52,721 bases of DNA from Aeromonas lusitana (GCF_002812985.1 NZ_PGCP01000007.1:1-52721); one strand, 5' to 3'; shown: positions 1-9,404, numbered from the stretch's first letter. Notes: a model not told the origin generated them from the letters alone. Numbers and translations: made by a program.

Positions 1-54
1 GTTTCTACATAACAATCAGGGCGCCCATGGGCGCCCTGATTGTTATGTAGAAAC
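1..54. repeat. Perfect 54-bp palindrome at window edge
   Basis: Bases 1-27 are the exact reverse complement of bases 28-54, with the symmetry centre inside CCATGG. The inner part (stem GGGCGCCC, flanked by A/T-rich arms) resembles a bidirectional rho-independent terminator. A perfect match extending to the very first base is unusual and could also be a fold-back artefact at a contig end. Confidence 0.85.
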
Positions 55-64
55 ACGGTTTTAC

Positions 65-207
65 AAAACTGGCTCACGACCTGTCGCGAGAAGCTGTCAG
101 CAAGGTGAAGAGCAGCGCAGGAACCGGAGCGTATAGACATACGTGAGGATTCCGAGCAGTGCATGAACCTTGATCACGGCTTCGCAGCAAGATCGTGAAC
201 AAGTTTT
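65..207. repeat. 143-bp imperfect long hairpin element
   Basis: Successive arm pairs nest in register: AAAACT 65-70 with AGTTTT 202-207; TCACGA 74-79 with TCGTGA 193-198; GAAGC 90-94 with GCTTC 179-183; CAAGGT 101-106 with ACCTTG 167-172; GGAA 120-123 with TTCC 150-153; CGTAT 130-134 with ATACG 139-143, leaving a 4-nt apical loop. The element abuts the hemW stop codon and has no credible ORF. It could be a dispersed palindromic repeat (ERIC-like in shape, not in sequence) or a structured RNA at the hemW 3' end. The pairing is seen directly; the identity is unknown. Confidence 0.75.
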
Positions 208-1352
208 CACTCGTCCATAAAGAGCTCCAGCAGCACGTTCAGATAGCGATGACCGAGGGAGGTCAGCTGCCAACTGTCGCCGAGATCCTCGATCAGTTCC
301 TTGGTCTGGGCGATGGCGAGCATGGTCTCCACCCGCTCAAGCGTGAGGCCGGTATAGGCCTCGAACTCCGCCTTGGGGGCCGGCTCGAACAGCCGGAACC
401 GGTTCATGAAGTACTCGAGCGGCAGATCGTCCTCGGTCACTATCCATTGGCTGTCCAGATAGGCACGGGCGGGATCCAGGTAGCCCTTGGGGTGCTTCAC
501 CTTGGCGGTGCGCAGGATCTGCTGGCTGGCCAGATCCGTCACCTTGCCGTGGGCCCCGCAGCCGATGCCGAGGTAGTCACCGAAGCGCCAGTAGTTGAGG
601 TTGTGGCGGCACTGATAGCCAGGCTTGGCGTAGGCCGAGATCTCGTACTGCTGGTAACCCTGGGCGGTGAGCATGGCGTGGCCCTGCTCGTAGATGTCCC
701 ACAGGGTGTCATCCTCCGGCAACTTGGGGGGTTTGGAGGCGAACGCCGTGTTCGGCTCTATGGTGAGCTGATACCAGGAGAGATGCGGCGGCGCGCAGTC
801 GATGGCCTGCTGAAGATCATAGAGCGCATCGTCCAGGCTCTGATCCGGCAGGCCGTGCATCAGATCCAGGTTGAAGGTGGGAAGCGCTATGGCGTGGGCG
901 AGTTCGGCGGCCTTGCGCGCCTCCTCCGGCCCGTGAATACGGCCGAGGCGGGTCAATTTCTCCTGCTGGAAGCTCTGCACCCCGATGGAGATGCGGTTGA
1001 TGCCCGCCTTCTGGAAACCGGCGAACTTGTCCGCCTCTACCGTGCCCGGGTTCGCCTCCATGGTGATCTCGCAGTCCGGGGTCAGTGTTATACGCGCCCG
1101 CACCCCGTCCAGCAGGGCCTGCATGGCCACCACCGAGAGCAGGCTGGGGGTGCCCCCGCCGATAAAGATGGAGGAGAGGGGACGCCCCTGGGCCCAATGC
1201 AGATCCTGCTCCAGATCCTCCAAGAGGGCCGCCACATATTCGAGGTGCGGCAGCTCGCCCTTCTGGGCGTGGGAGTTGAAGTCGCAGTAGGGGCACTTCT
1301 GGACGCACCAGGGCACATGGATATAGAGGGAGAGGGGCGGCAATTGCAGCAT
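207..1352 (-). CDS. hemW: Heme chaperone HemW, radical-SAM family
   Basis: This encodes a 381-residue member of the HemN-like radical SAM family, now regarded as a heme chaperone that binds heme and a 4Fe-4S cluster rather than a coproporphyrinogen oxidase. The cluster motif C-x3-C-x2-C (CVQKCPYC) lies near residue 16, followed by a GGGTPS glycine motif of the SAM domain and a C-terminal HemN-type domain. I chose the ATG at 1352 because it places the cluster motif as in E. coli YggW/HemW (about 378 aa) and has GGAA upstream. The frame stays open to 1442, but that extension lacks family resemblance. It follows rdgB, as in many gammaproteobacteria, with a hairpin in the 162-bp gap. Confidence 0.95.
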   Translation of the reverse strand: MLQLPPLSLYIHVPWCVQKCPYCDFNSHAQKGELPHLEYVAALLEDLEQDLHWAQGRPLSSIFIGGGTPSLLSVVAMQALLDGVRARITLTPDCEITMEANPGTVEADKFAGFQKAGINRISIGVQSFQQEKLTRLGRIHGPEEARKAAELAHAIALPTFNLDLMHGLPDQSLDDALYDLQQAIDCAPPHLSWYQLTIEPNTAFASKPPKLPEDDTLWDIYEQGHAMLTAQGYQQYEISAYAKPGYQCRHNLNYWRFGDYLGIGCGAHGKVTDLASQQILRTAKVKHPKGYLDPARAYLDSQWIVTEDDLPLEYFMNRFRLFEPAPKAEFEAYTGLTLERVETMLAIAQTKELIEDLGDSWQLTSLGHRYLNVLLELFMDE

Positions 1353-1440
1353 GGGGGTTCCAGTAATCAAAGCGGGGGGCGATTGGGCTGACCCCGTTAT
1401 AAATGACAATGCATATCTGTTGGTCAGCGGTGCATTAAGC

Positions 1441-1467
1441 ACAACGGGGGCTGACGGCCCCCATTGT
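1441..1467 (-). terminator. Stem-loop between rdgB and hemW
   Basis: On the minus strand ACAA-t-GGGGGC pairs with GCCCCC-g-TTGT around a CGTCA loop, giving an 11-bp stem. It is followed by a weak T-rich stretch (GTTGTGCTT continues from the stem), so it could attenuate read-through from rdgB into hemW rather than terminate fully. Confidence 0.55.
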
Positions 1468-1514
1468 AGATGAAATGCGCGCCGGCGTATCCCGGTGCAG
1501 GATCAGGATCAGGC

Positions 1515-2111
1515 TCAGTGCGTCGCCGCCAGGGCGGCTTTCAACTTGGCCAGGGCCTGACCCCGGTGGCTGAGCTGGTTCTTCAGCTCGCTCGGCATCT
1601 GGGCCGAGGTGCAGTCCTGATCCGGCACGAAGAACACGGGATCATAGCCAAAGCCGTGCTGACCGCGGGGCTCCTCGAGGATCATCCCCTCCCAGCTTGC
1701 CTGGCAGATGATGGGGGTGGGATCGTCGGCATGGCGCATGTAGACCAGCACACACCAGAAGCGGGCGCTCTTGAGGTAGTCGGGGGCACCCTTGAGCTCG
1801 GCCAGCAGCTTGTCGATGTTGTCCTTGTCGCTGGCATGCTCACCGGCGAAGCGGGCGGAGTAGACGCCGGGGCGGCCGTGCAGCAGGTCCACTTCCAGAC
1901 CTGAGTCGTCGGCGACGGCGGGCAGGCCGGTGATGCGGGCGGCGTGGCGGGCCTTGATGATGGCATTCTCGACGAAGGTGGTGCCGGTCTCCTCGGCATC
2001 GGTGACCTCGAACTCGCTCTGGGGGATCACCTGGATCTTCATATCGGCCAGCATGGCGGCCAATTCCTTCACCTTTTTCTGGTTACCTGTTGCCAGGACA
2101 AGCTTGCTCAT
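1515..2111 (-). CDS. rdgB: dITP/XTP pyrophosphatase RdgB (HAM1 family)
   Basis: The 198-residue product hydrolyses non-canonical purine nucleoside triphosphates (dITP, XTP, ITP) to monophosphates, keeping them out of DNA and RNA. The N-terminal LATGNQKKVKEL motif is the HAM1 signature, and the central ADDSGLEVDLLHGRPGVYSA block and the late SHRGQAL motif are also typical. Length matches E. coli RdgB (197 aa). The start at 2111 is preceded by a strong GGAGGT; an in-frame ATG ten codons upstream lacks this. It is the first gene of a rdgB-hemW unit. Confidence 0.97.
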   Translation of the reverse strand: MSKLVLATGNQKKVKELAAMLADMKIQVIPQSEFEVTDAEETGTTFVENAIIKARHAARITGLPAVADDSGLEVDLLHGRPGVYSARFAGEHASDKDNIDKLLAELKGAPDYLKSARFWCVLVYMRHADDPTPIICQASWEGMILEEPRGQHGFGYDPVFFVPDQDCTSAQMPSELKNQLSHRGQALAKLKAALAATH

Positions 2112-2346
2112 CACGCACCTCCGCAAAAATAATCTGCGCATTCTATGCGGGGTGAGCGTTTAGTCAAAGGCCAATTAGCCCGCGGTCAGGGAGGAACTGG
2201 CTCTGTGGGCCACCACTCGGAGGAGTGGATAAAATACATCTTTCCGTAAAGGAATAACCGAAGTGATTAAATACCATTTCAATTCATTACTGTGAGTCAG
2301 TAGACTCGCGCACCAATCGAATTCCCCCCTGGTCTTGAGGTGACTG

Positions 2347-3513
2347 ATGCCATTGATTCTTTTGCTCGTACTCCTGGTGTTGTTCAGCCCGCTGGCCATC
2401 GACATCTATCTGCCTGCCATCCCGCAGATGGCCGAGCGGCTCGGCGCCGAGGTGACCCTGATGCAGGGCACCATCACCTGGTTCCTGTTCAGCATGGGGC
2501 TGGGCCAGTTGCTGGTGGGGCCGCTCGCCGATCGCTACGGCCGCAAACCCATTGCGCTCGGCGGCGTGCTGCTCTACGGCCTGAGCGCCCTGGCCGCCGG
2601 CTTTGCCGCCAGCCTGGGTGAGCTGATGCTGGCGCGGGTGCTGCAGGGCTTCGGTGCCTGCGCCACCTCGGTCGCCGCCTTCTCCGTGGTGCGTGACAGC
2701 TATGGCCCCAAGAAGAGCGGCCAGATGATCTCCTACCTGAACGGCGCCATCTGCTTTATTCCCGCCCTGGCGCCCTTGCTCGGTGGCTGGCTCACCGCCA
2801 AGGCGGGCTGGTCGGCGAACTTCTGGTTTATGGCAGGTTACGCCCTGATCGTCGGTAGCTGGTTGCTGTGGCGCATGCCGGAAACCCGCCCGGAGGAGAC
2901 CAGCAGCGCCGGTCCGCTTATCAGCTGGTCCCGCTACAGCCCTGTGCTGCGCTCCCCGAGCTTCCTGTTCAACGCCAGCCTCTGCATGCTGTCGATGGCA
3001 GTGATCCTGGCCTATGTCACCGCCGCCCCCGTGCAGCTGATGGTCAAGCTGGGTCTGGACATGAGCGGCTTCAGCTATTGGTTCACCGCCAACGCGGCCC
3101 TGAACATATTGGCCTGCTTCATGGCACCGCGCTTCATCGCCAAGGTGGGGCCGAGACGCACCCTGCGCATCGGTCTGCTGGTGATTTCGCTCTCGGCCAT
3201 CGCCCTGACCCTGGTGCAGCACATCGAGCACCCGCTCGCCATGATGGGCCCGGTATTCTTCTCCAGCATAGGTTTTGCCATGGTGCTGGGGGCCGCAGCC
3301 GGCATGGCGCTGGCCCCGTTTGGTCATTGCGCCGGTACCGCGGCTGCCCTGCTTGGACTGTTCCAGATGAGCGGTTCCGGTGCCCTGGTGGGGCTCACCG
3401 GCGCTCTGATGCCGGATCCCCTCAGCCAGCTGGCGCTGCACATGTGGCTGCTGTTGCCACCCCTGTTGCTGCTACTGACCCGCCACGGTCGCCGGCTCTG
3501 CCTGCAACCTTGA
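2347..3513 (+). CDS. Bcr/CflA-family MFS drug exporter
   Basis: This is a 388-residue inner-membrane protein of the major facilitator superfamily, Bcr/CflA subgroup, expected to expel drugs (bicyclomycin, chloramphenicol or similar) by proton antiport. The N-terminus carries the family's D-x-Y-LPA (DIYLPAIPQM), loop 2-3 has the MFS motif A (GPLADRYGRKP), and a VLQGFGAC motif follows around residue 98, then an RDSYGPKKSG segment. About 12 hydrophobic segments fit the length. The ATG has GAGGTGA just upstream. It is monocistronic, with two downstream hairpins. The substrate cannot be read from sequence. Confidence 0.9.
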   Translation: MPLILLLVLLVLFSPLAIDIYLPAIPQMAERLGAEVTLMQGTITWFLFSMGLGQLLVGPLADRYGRKPIALGGVLLYGLSALAAGFAASLGELMLARVLQGFGACATSVAAFSVVRDSYGPKKSGQMISYLNGAICFIPALAPLLGGWLTAKAGWSANFWFMAGYALIVGSWLLWRMPETRPEETSSAGPLISWSRYSPVLRSPSFLFNASLCMLSMAVILAYVTAAPVQLMVKLGLDMSGFSYWFTANAALNILACFMAPRFIAKVGPRRTLRIGLLVISLSAIALTLVQHIEHPLAMMGPVFFSSIGFAMVLGAAAGMALAPFGHCAGTAAALLGLFQMSGSGALVGLTGALMPDPLSQLALHMWLLLPPLLLLLTRHGRRLCLQP

Positions 3514-3519
3514 GCGCGA

Positions 3520-3548
3520 GGGGCGCCATCCTTGATGGATAACGCCCC
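3520..3548 (+). terminator. Stem-loop just after MFS gene
   Basis: GGGGCG 3520-3525 pairs with CGCCCC 3543-3548 and an inner CCATC/GATGG stem caps it with a CTT loop. It starts 7 nt after the exporter's stop codon and is followed by TTG only, so it is a weak terminator or 3'-end stabiliser. Confidence 0.5.
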
Positions 3549-3588
3549 TTGTACTGGCAATAAATCCTGTGCTCTGATGGGCACAATC

Positions 3589-3613
3589 AGGGGGCCTTGA
3601 GCCCCCTTTCTTC
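3589..3613 (+). terminator. Rho-independent terminator
   Basis: AGGGGGC 3589-3595, loop CTTGA, GCCCCCT 3601-3607, followed by TTCTTCTT. This is the likely main terminator of the exporter gene, placed 58 bp before the next start codon. Confidence 0.8.
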
Positions 3614-3670
3614 TTGGGGGCACACTCGCTTGTGCCCCTCTCAACGGACTATCTCAGCGGAGAACAGCGG

Positions 3671-4720
3671 ATGAGCCACACAATCAACGCCGCCCTGGTG
3701 GGCTATGGCTTTGCGGGCCAAACCTTTCATGCCCCCTTTCTGGCAACGACCCCGGGGCTGACCCTGCGCTGGGTGGTGAGTCGGGATGCCGCCAAGGTGC
3801 AGGCCGAGCTGCCTGGTTGCCTGGTCGGCTCGCTGGAGCAGGTGCTGGCCGATGAGAGCGTGGATCTGGTGGTGATCGCCACCCCGAACGATACTCATGC
3901 CCCCATCGCCCGTCAGGCGCTGTTGGCCGGCAAGCATGTGGTGATCGACAAGCCGTTCGCACTGGACCTGGCAGAAGCCGAGGCCTTGGTGGAGCTGGCC
4001 GAGAAGCAGCAACGACTGCTCAGCATCTTCCACAACCGGCGCTGGGACGGGGACTTCCTCACGGTGCGCCGCCTGCTGGCCGAGGGTGACCTTGGGGAAG
4101 TAGCACAGTTCGAGTCTCACTTTGACCGTTACCGTCCCGAGGTGCGCCAGCGCTGGCGGGAGGCGGGGGGCCCGGGTTCCGGCCTCTGGTTCGATCTCGG
4201 CCCGCATATCCTCGACCAGGCGCTGCAACTGTTCGGCCAGCCGGACTGGTTGCAGGCCGATCTCGCCCAGCAGCGCCCCGGCGCCCTGAGCGATGACTAC
4301 TTCCATGTGGTGCTGGGCTACGGGACGCTTCGGGTGATACTGCACGGCAGCTGCTTGGTCTCCGCCACCATGCCGCGCTTCGTCATCCACGGCAGCACTG
4401 GCTCCTTCATCAAGTTCGGCATGGACGTGCAGGAAGAGCAGCTCAAGGCCGGTCTGCGGCCGCCCGTGGCCGGCTGGGGTCAGGATCCGGATCTGGGTCA
4501 GCTCAGCCGTGTGGTGGATGGCCAGTCTCAATCCCAGCCGGTGAACGGCGAGGTGGGAGATTATGGCGCCTACTATCGCGGGGTCTGCGCCGCCATCAAG
4601 GGGGAGGGTGCCAATCCGGTGCCGGCCCAGGAGGCGCTGGCGGTGATGGCACTGCTGGATCTGGCCCGCGAGAGCGACAGCCAGGGCAAACGGCTGTCTT
4701 GTCAGAAGTTGTCTGACTGA
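3671..4720 (+). CDS. ydgJ: Gfo/Idh/MocA oxidoreductase, YdgJ type
   Basis: The 349-residue protein is an NAD(P)-dependent sugar/inositol-type dehydrogenase. The N-terminal Rossmann fold starts at LVGYGFAGQTFHAP (GxGxxG-like), the cofactor loop TPNDTH follows near residue 78, and the conserved EKP-like active-site motif appears as DKPFALDL near residue 98. FHNRRWDGDFLT and ESHFDRYRP match E. coli YdgJ closely over the whole length. The start at 3671 has GGAGAA eight bases upstream; an upstream in-frame ATG at 3614 lies in the terminator region. Physiological substrate is unknown. Confidence 0.92.
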   Translation: MSHTINAALVGYGFAGQTFHAPFLATTPGLTLRWVVSRDAAKVQAELPGCLVGSLEQVLADESVDLVVIATPNDTHAPIARQALLAGKHVVIDKPFALDLAEAEALVELAEKQQRLLSIFHNRRWDGDFLTVRRLLAEGDLGEVAQFESHFDRYRPEVRQRWREAGGPGSGLWFDLGPHILDQALQLFGQPDWLQADLAQQRPGALSDDYFHVVLGYGTLRVILHGSCLVSATMPRFVIHGSTGSFIKFGMDVQEEQLKAGLRPPVAGWGQDPDLGQLSRVVDGQSQSQPVNGEVGDYGAYYRGVCAAIKGEGANPVPAQEALAVMALLDLARESDSQGKRLSCQKLSD

Positions 4721-5018
4721 GCGGGGTGGGACCTGCCGATAAATATGACAATGTTTGACTGCTAACGGCCATGAATGTGGTGATTTATCATGCGAAATGG
4801 CCGGTTATCTGGATAAATGTATTAATATTTGTCGTTGCAGTAGTTATTTTCATCTAGCCAACGAGAAAATATCATTGTGATACGCGTTTTCATTGGCTGT
4901 GTATGGCGTTATATTTCGCGCGTCTCTTGACTCCCGTTCTGATGGATTTTCCACGGGAACACGAGGCTCAGTGATGGCCCTGACGGCCGTCTCTCCATCT
5001 TTATTTGAGGATATGTAC

Positions 5019-5264
5019 ATGAACAAAGTACTGGTAGCCGGTATCCTGGGTCTGATGTTGACCGCTTGTGGTCAGAAAGAAGAAGCCGCCGCTCCGGCCG
5101 CTACTCCGGCCGCCGACGTTGCTGCAACCGTTGAGAAGGCTGCTTCCGACGCTTCCGCAACCGTAGAGAAGGCTGCTTCTGAAGCTTCTGCTACCGTTGA
5201 GAAAGCTGCCGAAGACGTGGCCACCAAGGTCGACGCTGCAGTGAGCGATGCCAAGGCCAACTAA
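5019..5264 (+). CDS. Small alanine-rich repeat lipoprotein
   Basis: The 81-residue product has a lipoprotein signal: hydrophobic segment then LTAC at residues 14-17, predicting Cys17 lipidation. The mature part holds three near-identical 11-residue units (ATVEKAASDAS, ATVEKAASEAS, ATVEKAAEDVA), giving an amphipathic helix likely to form a coiled coil, rather like a very short Lpp. It lacks an obvious C-terminal Lys for peptidoglycan linkage. GAGG at 5007-5010 favours ATG 5019 over the ATG at 5013. Upstream lies about 300 bp of AT-rich DNA; downstream is a near-perfect terminator. Function unknown; envelope location inferred. Confidence 0.85.
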   Translation: MNKVLVAGILGLMLTACGQKEEAAAPAATPAADVAATVEKAASDASATVEKAASEASATVEKAAEDVATKVDAAVSDAKAN

Positions 5265-5280
5265 GCCTGCACCTCATCTG

Positions 5281-5320
5281 AAAACGGGCCCGACGCTAGC
5301 GTCGGGCCCGTTTTTTTATG
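5281..5320 (+). terminator. Strong terminator with perfect 34-bp palindrome
   Basis: Bases 5281-5314 are a perfect palindrome (AAAACGGGCCCGAC... centred on GCTAGC) followed by a run of T. It lies 16 bp after the lipoprotein stop and, being symmetric, may also serve transcripts from the other side, although nfeD ends 48 bp away. Confidence 0.95.
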
Positions 5321-5361
5321 GCCATTTTTTGAAGGGCCGCGAGTGGCCCGGATCAACTCTA

Positions 5362-5826
5362 TCAGTCAGATCGGGCCAGCGGCTCCACCAGCAGGATATG
5401 GGAATCAGCACCCACCACCCTGACCCGGCTGCCCGCCGGCAACGAGACTGAACAACGCACGGTCCAGACGGTGTCGTCCAGATGAACCCGGCTCGTGCCC
5501 TGGCTCACCTCGTCAAGCAGGGTCAGCTCCCGCCCCAGATAGCTCTGCATCCGCTCGTTGATGGGGGCGGCGGCATCTTGGCTCGAGCGATCCCGTCTGT
5601 GTTGCCAGCGCCACCAGGCCCAGGTGGTGAGCAGGGACTGCGCCGCAAACAGCAGCAGCTGCGCCTGCCAGCCGAAGGGCCAGAGCAGCAGCAGGATCCC
5701 GACCTCCAGGGCGGCGATGCCGGTCCAGAGCAGGAAACCCACAGACCCCATCACCTCGATGGCCAGCAGGGCGAAGCCCAGCCCCAGCCAGTGCCAGTGG
5801 GTCAGCCCCTCCAGCAGAGCTGTCAT
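5362..5826 (-). CDS. NfeD-family membrane protein (YbbJ type)
   Basis: The 154-residue protein has two or three N-terminal hydrophobic segments (about residues 13-70) and a C-terminal soluble OB-fold-like region (about 90-150), the arrangement of short NfeD1b proteins. It partners the SPFH protein encoded directly upstream: the two reading frames overlap by four bases (ATGA), implying translational coupling. The pair corresponds to E. coli ybbK(qmcA)-ybbJ. Role: membrane microdomain or quality-control function with QmcA, inferred from the family. Confidence 0.88.
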   Translation of the reverse strand: MTALLEGLTHWHWLGLGFALLAIEVMGSVGFLLWTGIAALEVGILLLLWPFGWQAQLLLFAAQSLLTTWAWWRWQHRRDRSSQDAAAPINERMQSYLGRELTLLDEVSQGTSRVHLDDTVWTVRCSVSLPAGSRVRVVGADSHILLVEPLARSD

Positions 5827-6746
5827 GATTTGTTGCCCTTGCCGTCCTTGTTGAACAGCTCGGCCACCCCGGCGACCGAACCTATCAGGCTGCCCGCCTC
5901 CAGCGGCATCATGATGATCTTGCTGTTCGGGCCTTCGCCGATGCGGGCCAGCGCCTCAGTGTATTTCTGGGCGACGAAGTAGTTGATGGCCTGCATATCC
6001 CCGGCGGCGATGGCCTGGGAGACCATGTGGGTCGCCTTGGCTTCCGCCTCGGCTGCACGTTCCCGCGCTTCGGCGGCGAGGAAGGCGGCCTGGCGCTCAC
6101 CCTCGGCTTTCAGGATCTGGGACTGCTTCTCCCCTTCGGCCTTCAGGATCCGGGACTGGCGCACCCCTTCGGCTTCCAGTACCTCGGCCCGTTTCTGGCG
6201 CTCGGCCTTCATCTGGGCGTTCATGGCATCGATCAGCGCCATGGGCGGGCGCACGTCCTTGATCTCGATCCGGGTCACCTTGATGCCCCAGGGGGCGGTG
6301 GCGGCGTCCATGGTGCGCAGCAGCTTCTCGTTGATGGTGTCGCGCTGGGAGAGCATCTCGTCGAGCTCCATGGCGCCGAGTACGGTCCGCATATTGGTCA
6401 TGGTCAGGTTGCGGATGGCGCTGGTGAGATCGTTGACCTCGTAGCCTGCCTTACGCGCATCCACCACCTGCACGAAGCTGATGGCGTCTATGGTGACGTT
6501 GGCGTTGTCCCGGGAGATCACCTCCTGGGCCGGGATGTCCAGCACCTGCTCCATCATGATGATCTTGTGGCCGACTCTGTCCACATAGGGAATGAGCAGG
6601 TTGAGGCCGGGAGAGAGGGTGCGGGTATAGCGGCCGAAGCGCTCCACCGTCCAGTTAAACCCCTGGGGCACTATCTTGATGCCTGCGCTCAGGGTGGCGA
6701 GCACCAGGAACACGAAGATCCCCAATACAATCAATGACTCATTCAT
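5823..6746 (-). CDS. qmcA: SPFH/stomatin-like protein QmcA
   Basis: The 307-residue protein has one N-terminal transmembrane helix (residues 4-22), an SPFH/band-7 domain (about 25-190, with [15 protein letters not shown] and the [10 protein letters not shown] strand) and a long charged C-terminal coiled coil (about 190-250) with a repeated [11 protein letters not shown] pattern. QmcA forms large oligomeric assemblies near FtsH/HflKC in E. coli and is linked to membrane protein quality control. AAGGAG precedes the start at 6746. It is the first gene of the qmcA-nfeD pair and is divergent from cysG. Confidence 0.95.
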   Translation of the reverse strand: MNESLIVLGIFVFLVLATLSAGIKIVPQGFNWTVERFGRYTRTLSPGLNLLIPYVDRVGHKIIMMEQVLDIPAQEVISRDNANVTIDAISFVQVVDARKAGYEVNDLTSAIRNLTMTNMRTVLGAMELDEMLSQRDTINEKLLRTMDAATAPWGIKVTRIEIKDVRPPMALIDAMNAQMKAERQKRAEVLEAEGVRQSRILKAEGEKQSQILKAEGERQAAFLAAEARERAAEAEAKATHMVSQAIAAGDMQAINYFVAQKYTEALARIGEGPNSKIIMMPLEAGSLIGSVAGVAELFNKDGKGNKS

Positions 6747-6878
6747 TATTAAGCTCCTTATGAAACACTTTCACTAGCCTAGAGTCTGGTGCGCAGCACC
6801 ACAAGGACATTCACTCGCCTTTGCCATTGTGCAGGTTTACTAATTACCAAAACGCATTAAAGAGCATTTTTTATTATT

Positions 6879-6906
6879 TTGAAGGAATAAGCAGCCTGCC
6901 TATAGT
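6879..6906 (+). promoter_or_regulatory. Predicted promoter of cysGDNC
   Basis: A -35 box TTGAAG (6879-6884) and a -10 box TATAGT (6901-6906) are separated by 16 bp, placing transcription start near 6913, about 30 bp before cysG. AT-rich DNA just upstream (6841-6880) is a plausible place for an activator such as CysB, but I see no distinctive CysB site. Confidence 0.6.
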
Positions 6907-6944
6907 CGCCCCAGTTGTCGTCGTATGCCGAGGAATGGGCCGAA

Positions 6945-8372
6945 ATGGATTATTTACCTATGTTTGCCAAGTTGGAAGGCCGCCCGGTACTGCTGGTAGG
7001 CGGGGGCGAGGTAGCCCTGCGCAAGGCGCGCCTGCTGCTGGCCGCCGGTGCCCGCCTGACCCTGGTTTCCCCGACCATCGACGGCGCTTTCAACGAATTT
7101 CATGGCCGCTTCACCCATCTGGCGGAGCGCTTCACCCCTGATCATCTGGCCGGTCATATCCTGGTGGTCGCCGCCACCGACGATCTCGAGGTCAACGCCC
7201 TGGTCTACCAGAGCGCCAACCAGCGCGGACTGTTCGTCAATGTAGTGGACGATCCGGTGCGCTCCAGCTTTATCTTCCCCTCCATCATAGACAGATCCCC
7301 TGTGGTGGTTGCCGTCTCCAGCGGTGGCAAGGCGCCCGTGCTGGTGCGCCTGCTGCGCGAGCGGCTGGAAAGCCTGCTGCCCCGCCATCTCGGCGGTCTG
7401 GCTGAACTCTCCGGGCGGGTGCGGGGCAAGGCCAAGCAGGTGCTGGTGTCGCTGTCCGATCGTCGCCGCTTCTGGGAGCGGGCCTTCGCCTCCAACACCC
7501 TTGGGAGCCTGGTGGAGAAGCAGGACTGGCAGGGGGCCGAGAATTGGCTCAACGAGGGGCTGGACAAGGCCCAGACCGAAGTGGGCGAAGTGGTGCTGGT
7601 CGGCGCCGGCCCCGGCGATCCGGGCCTGCTGACCCTCAAGGCGCTGCAACAGATCCAGCAGGCGGAAGTGGTGCTTTACGATCAGCTGGTCTCCCCCGAG
7701 ATCCTGGATCTGGTGCGCCGTGATGCGACCCTGGTATCGGTCGGCAAGAAGGCCGGTGCCCACAGCGTGCCCCAGGAAGAGACCAACCGTCTGCTGGTGG
7801 AATATGCCAGGGCGGGCAATCGGGTGGTGCGCCTCAAGGGGGGCGATCCCTTCATGTTTGGCCGCGGTGGCGAAGAGCTGGAAGTGCTGGCCGCCGAAGG
7901 CATTCCCTTCTCCGTGGTGCCCGGCATCACGGCCGCCGCCGGCGCCACCGCCTACGCCGGCATCCCGCTCACTCATCGTGACTATGCGCAAAGTGCGGTC
8001 TTTATCACAGGCCACTGCCAGAGCGATGGGAAGGAGCCGGACTGGCAGCAGCTCGCCGCCACCAATCAGACCCTGGTCATCTACATGGGGCTGATGCGCT
8101 CCGAACACATTCAGCAACAACTGGTAAGCCATGGCCGCCGCGGTTCAACCCCTCTCGCCATCATAGAGAGAGGCACCCAGGCCAGTCAGCGGGTGCTGAC
8201 CGGCACCTTGAACGAGCTGGCCACCCTGGCGACGCAAGCGCAGAGCCCGTCGCTGATCGTCATCGGAGAAGTAGTAGCTTTGCGCGAGCAGCTCGCCTGG
8301 TTTGGCGAGCAGGGGAGCGCGCTGAGCGATGAGTTCGGCAGCACGGATCTGAAACTGGTCAGCCTGGCCTGA
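6945..8372 (+). CDS. cysG: Siroheme synthase CysG (trifunctional)
   Basis: The 475-residue fusion converts uroporphyrinogen III to siroheme, the cofactor of sulfite and nitrite reductases. Residues about 1-210 form the precorrin-2 dehydrogenase/sirohydrochlorin ferrochelatase half ([18 protein letters not shown] site; SSGGKAPVL). Residues about 215-460 are the SAM-dependent uroporphyrinogen III methyltransferase ([39 protein letters not shown]). I chose ATG 6945 to match the E. coli start (MDHLPIF); AGGA lies ten bases upstream. It heads the sulfate-activation operon and is followed after about 100 bp by cysD. Confidence 0.97.
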   Translation: MDYLPMFAKLEGRPVLLVGGGEVALRKARLLLAAGARLTLVSPTIDGAFNEFHGRFTHLAERFTPDHLAGHILVVAATDDLEVNALVYQSANQRGLFVNVVDDPVRSSFIFPSIIDRSPVVVAVSSGGKAPVLVRLLRERLESLLPRHLGGLAELSGRVRGKAKQVLVSLSDRRRFWERAFASNTLGSLVEKQDWQGAENWLNEGLDKAQTEVGEVVLVGAGPGDPGLLTLKALQQIQQAEVVLYDQLVSPEILDLVRRDATLVSVGKKAGAHSVPQEETNRLLVEYARAGNRVVRLKGGDPFMFGRGGEELEVLAAEGIPFSVVPGITAAAGATAYAGIPLTHRDYAQSAVFITGHCQSDGKEPDWQQLAATNQTLVIYMGLMRSEHIQQQLVSHGRRGSTPLAIIERGTQASQRVLTGTLNELATLATQAQSPSLIVIGEVVALREQLAWFGEQGSALSDEFGSTDLKLVSLA

Positions 8373-8471
8373 GCCCGTTCACCACGAATCGATTTTTTGG
8401 CGCTGCCAACGCGGCGCCGCACTGAACCCAAGGCGCGCCAAGGCGTGCTGGTAATGACTGAGGACCAAGAC

Positions 8472-9380
8472 ATGGATCGTGAAAGATTGACCCACCTGCA
8501 GCAGCTGGAAGCCGAGAGCATCCACATCATCCGCGAGGTGGCTGCGGAATTTGAAAACCCGGTGATGATGTACTCCATCGGCAAGGACTCCTCCGTCATG
8601 CTGCACCTGGCCCGCAAGGCCTTCTACCCGGGTAAGATCCCCTTCCCGTTGCTGCATGTGGACACCAACTGGAAGTTCAAGGAGATGATCAAGTTCCGGG
8701 ACGAGACGGCCGCCAAGTACGGGCTGGACCTCATCGTCCACAAGAACCCGGACGGCCTGGCCATGAACATCAACCCCTTCGTGCACGGCAGCGGCAAACA
8801 CACCGACATCATGAAGACCGAGGGGCTCAAGCAGGCGCTGAACAAGTACGGCTTCGACGCCGCCTTCGGTGGCGCGCGCCGGGACGAGGAGAAGTCCCGC
8901 GCCAAGGAGCGGGTCTACTCCTTCCGTGACAAGTCCCACCGCTGGGATCCCAAGAACCAGAGACCCGAGCTGTGGCGGGTCTATAACGGCCAGGTCAACA
9001 AGGGGGAGAGCATACGGGTGTTCCCGCTCTCCAACTGGACCGAGCTCGATATCTGGCAATACATCTACCTGGAAAACATCGACATAGTGCCGCTCTACTT
9101 CGCGGCCATGCGCCCCGTGGTGGAGCGGGGTGGCATCAAGATCATGGTGGATGACGAGCGCATGCCCATTGGCCCGGAAGATGAGGTGAAGCAGGAGCTG
9201 GTGCGCTTCCGTACCCTCGGCTGCTACCCGCTGACCGGGGCCATCGAATCCAATGCCACCACTCTGACCGAGATCATCGAGGAGATGCTGGTGACCACCT
9301 CCAGCGAGCGGCAAGGACGATTGATTGACCACGATCAGGCGGGCTCCATGGAGCAGAAGAAGCGTCAGGGCTATTTCTAA
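8472..9380 (+). CDS. cysD: Sulfate adenylyltransferase subunit 2 CysD
   Basis: The 302-residue small subunit of ATP sulfurylase forms adenosine 5'-phosphosulfate from ATP and sulfate, with CysN driving the reaction by GTP hydrolysis. The PP-loop motif [12 protein letters not shown] lies near residue 38, with [16 protein letters not shown] further on, both diagnostic of the PAPS-reductase/ATP-sulfurylase adenylation fold. Start 8472 gives exactly the E. coli length and has GAGGA seven bases upstream; the frame is open for 25 codons further upstream without family similarity. Confidence 0.97.
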   Translation: MDRERLTHLQQLEAESIHIIREVAAEFENPVMMYSIGKDSSVMLHLARKAFYPGKIPFPLLHVDTNWKFKEMIKFRDETAAKYGLDLIVHKNPDGLAMNINPFVHGSGKHTDIMKTEGLKQALNKYGFDAAFGGARRDEEKSRAKERVYSFRDKSHRWDPKNQRPELWRVYNGQVNKGESIRVFPLSNWTELDIWQYIYLENIDIVPLYFAAMRPVVERGGIKIMVDDERMPIGPEDEVKQELVRFRTLGCYPLTGAIESNATTLTEIIEEMLVTTSSERQGRLIDHDQAGSMEQKKRQGYF

Positions 9381-9404
9381 AAAAATGTTCTAAGGGATCG
9401 ACAC

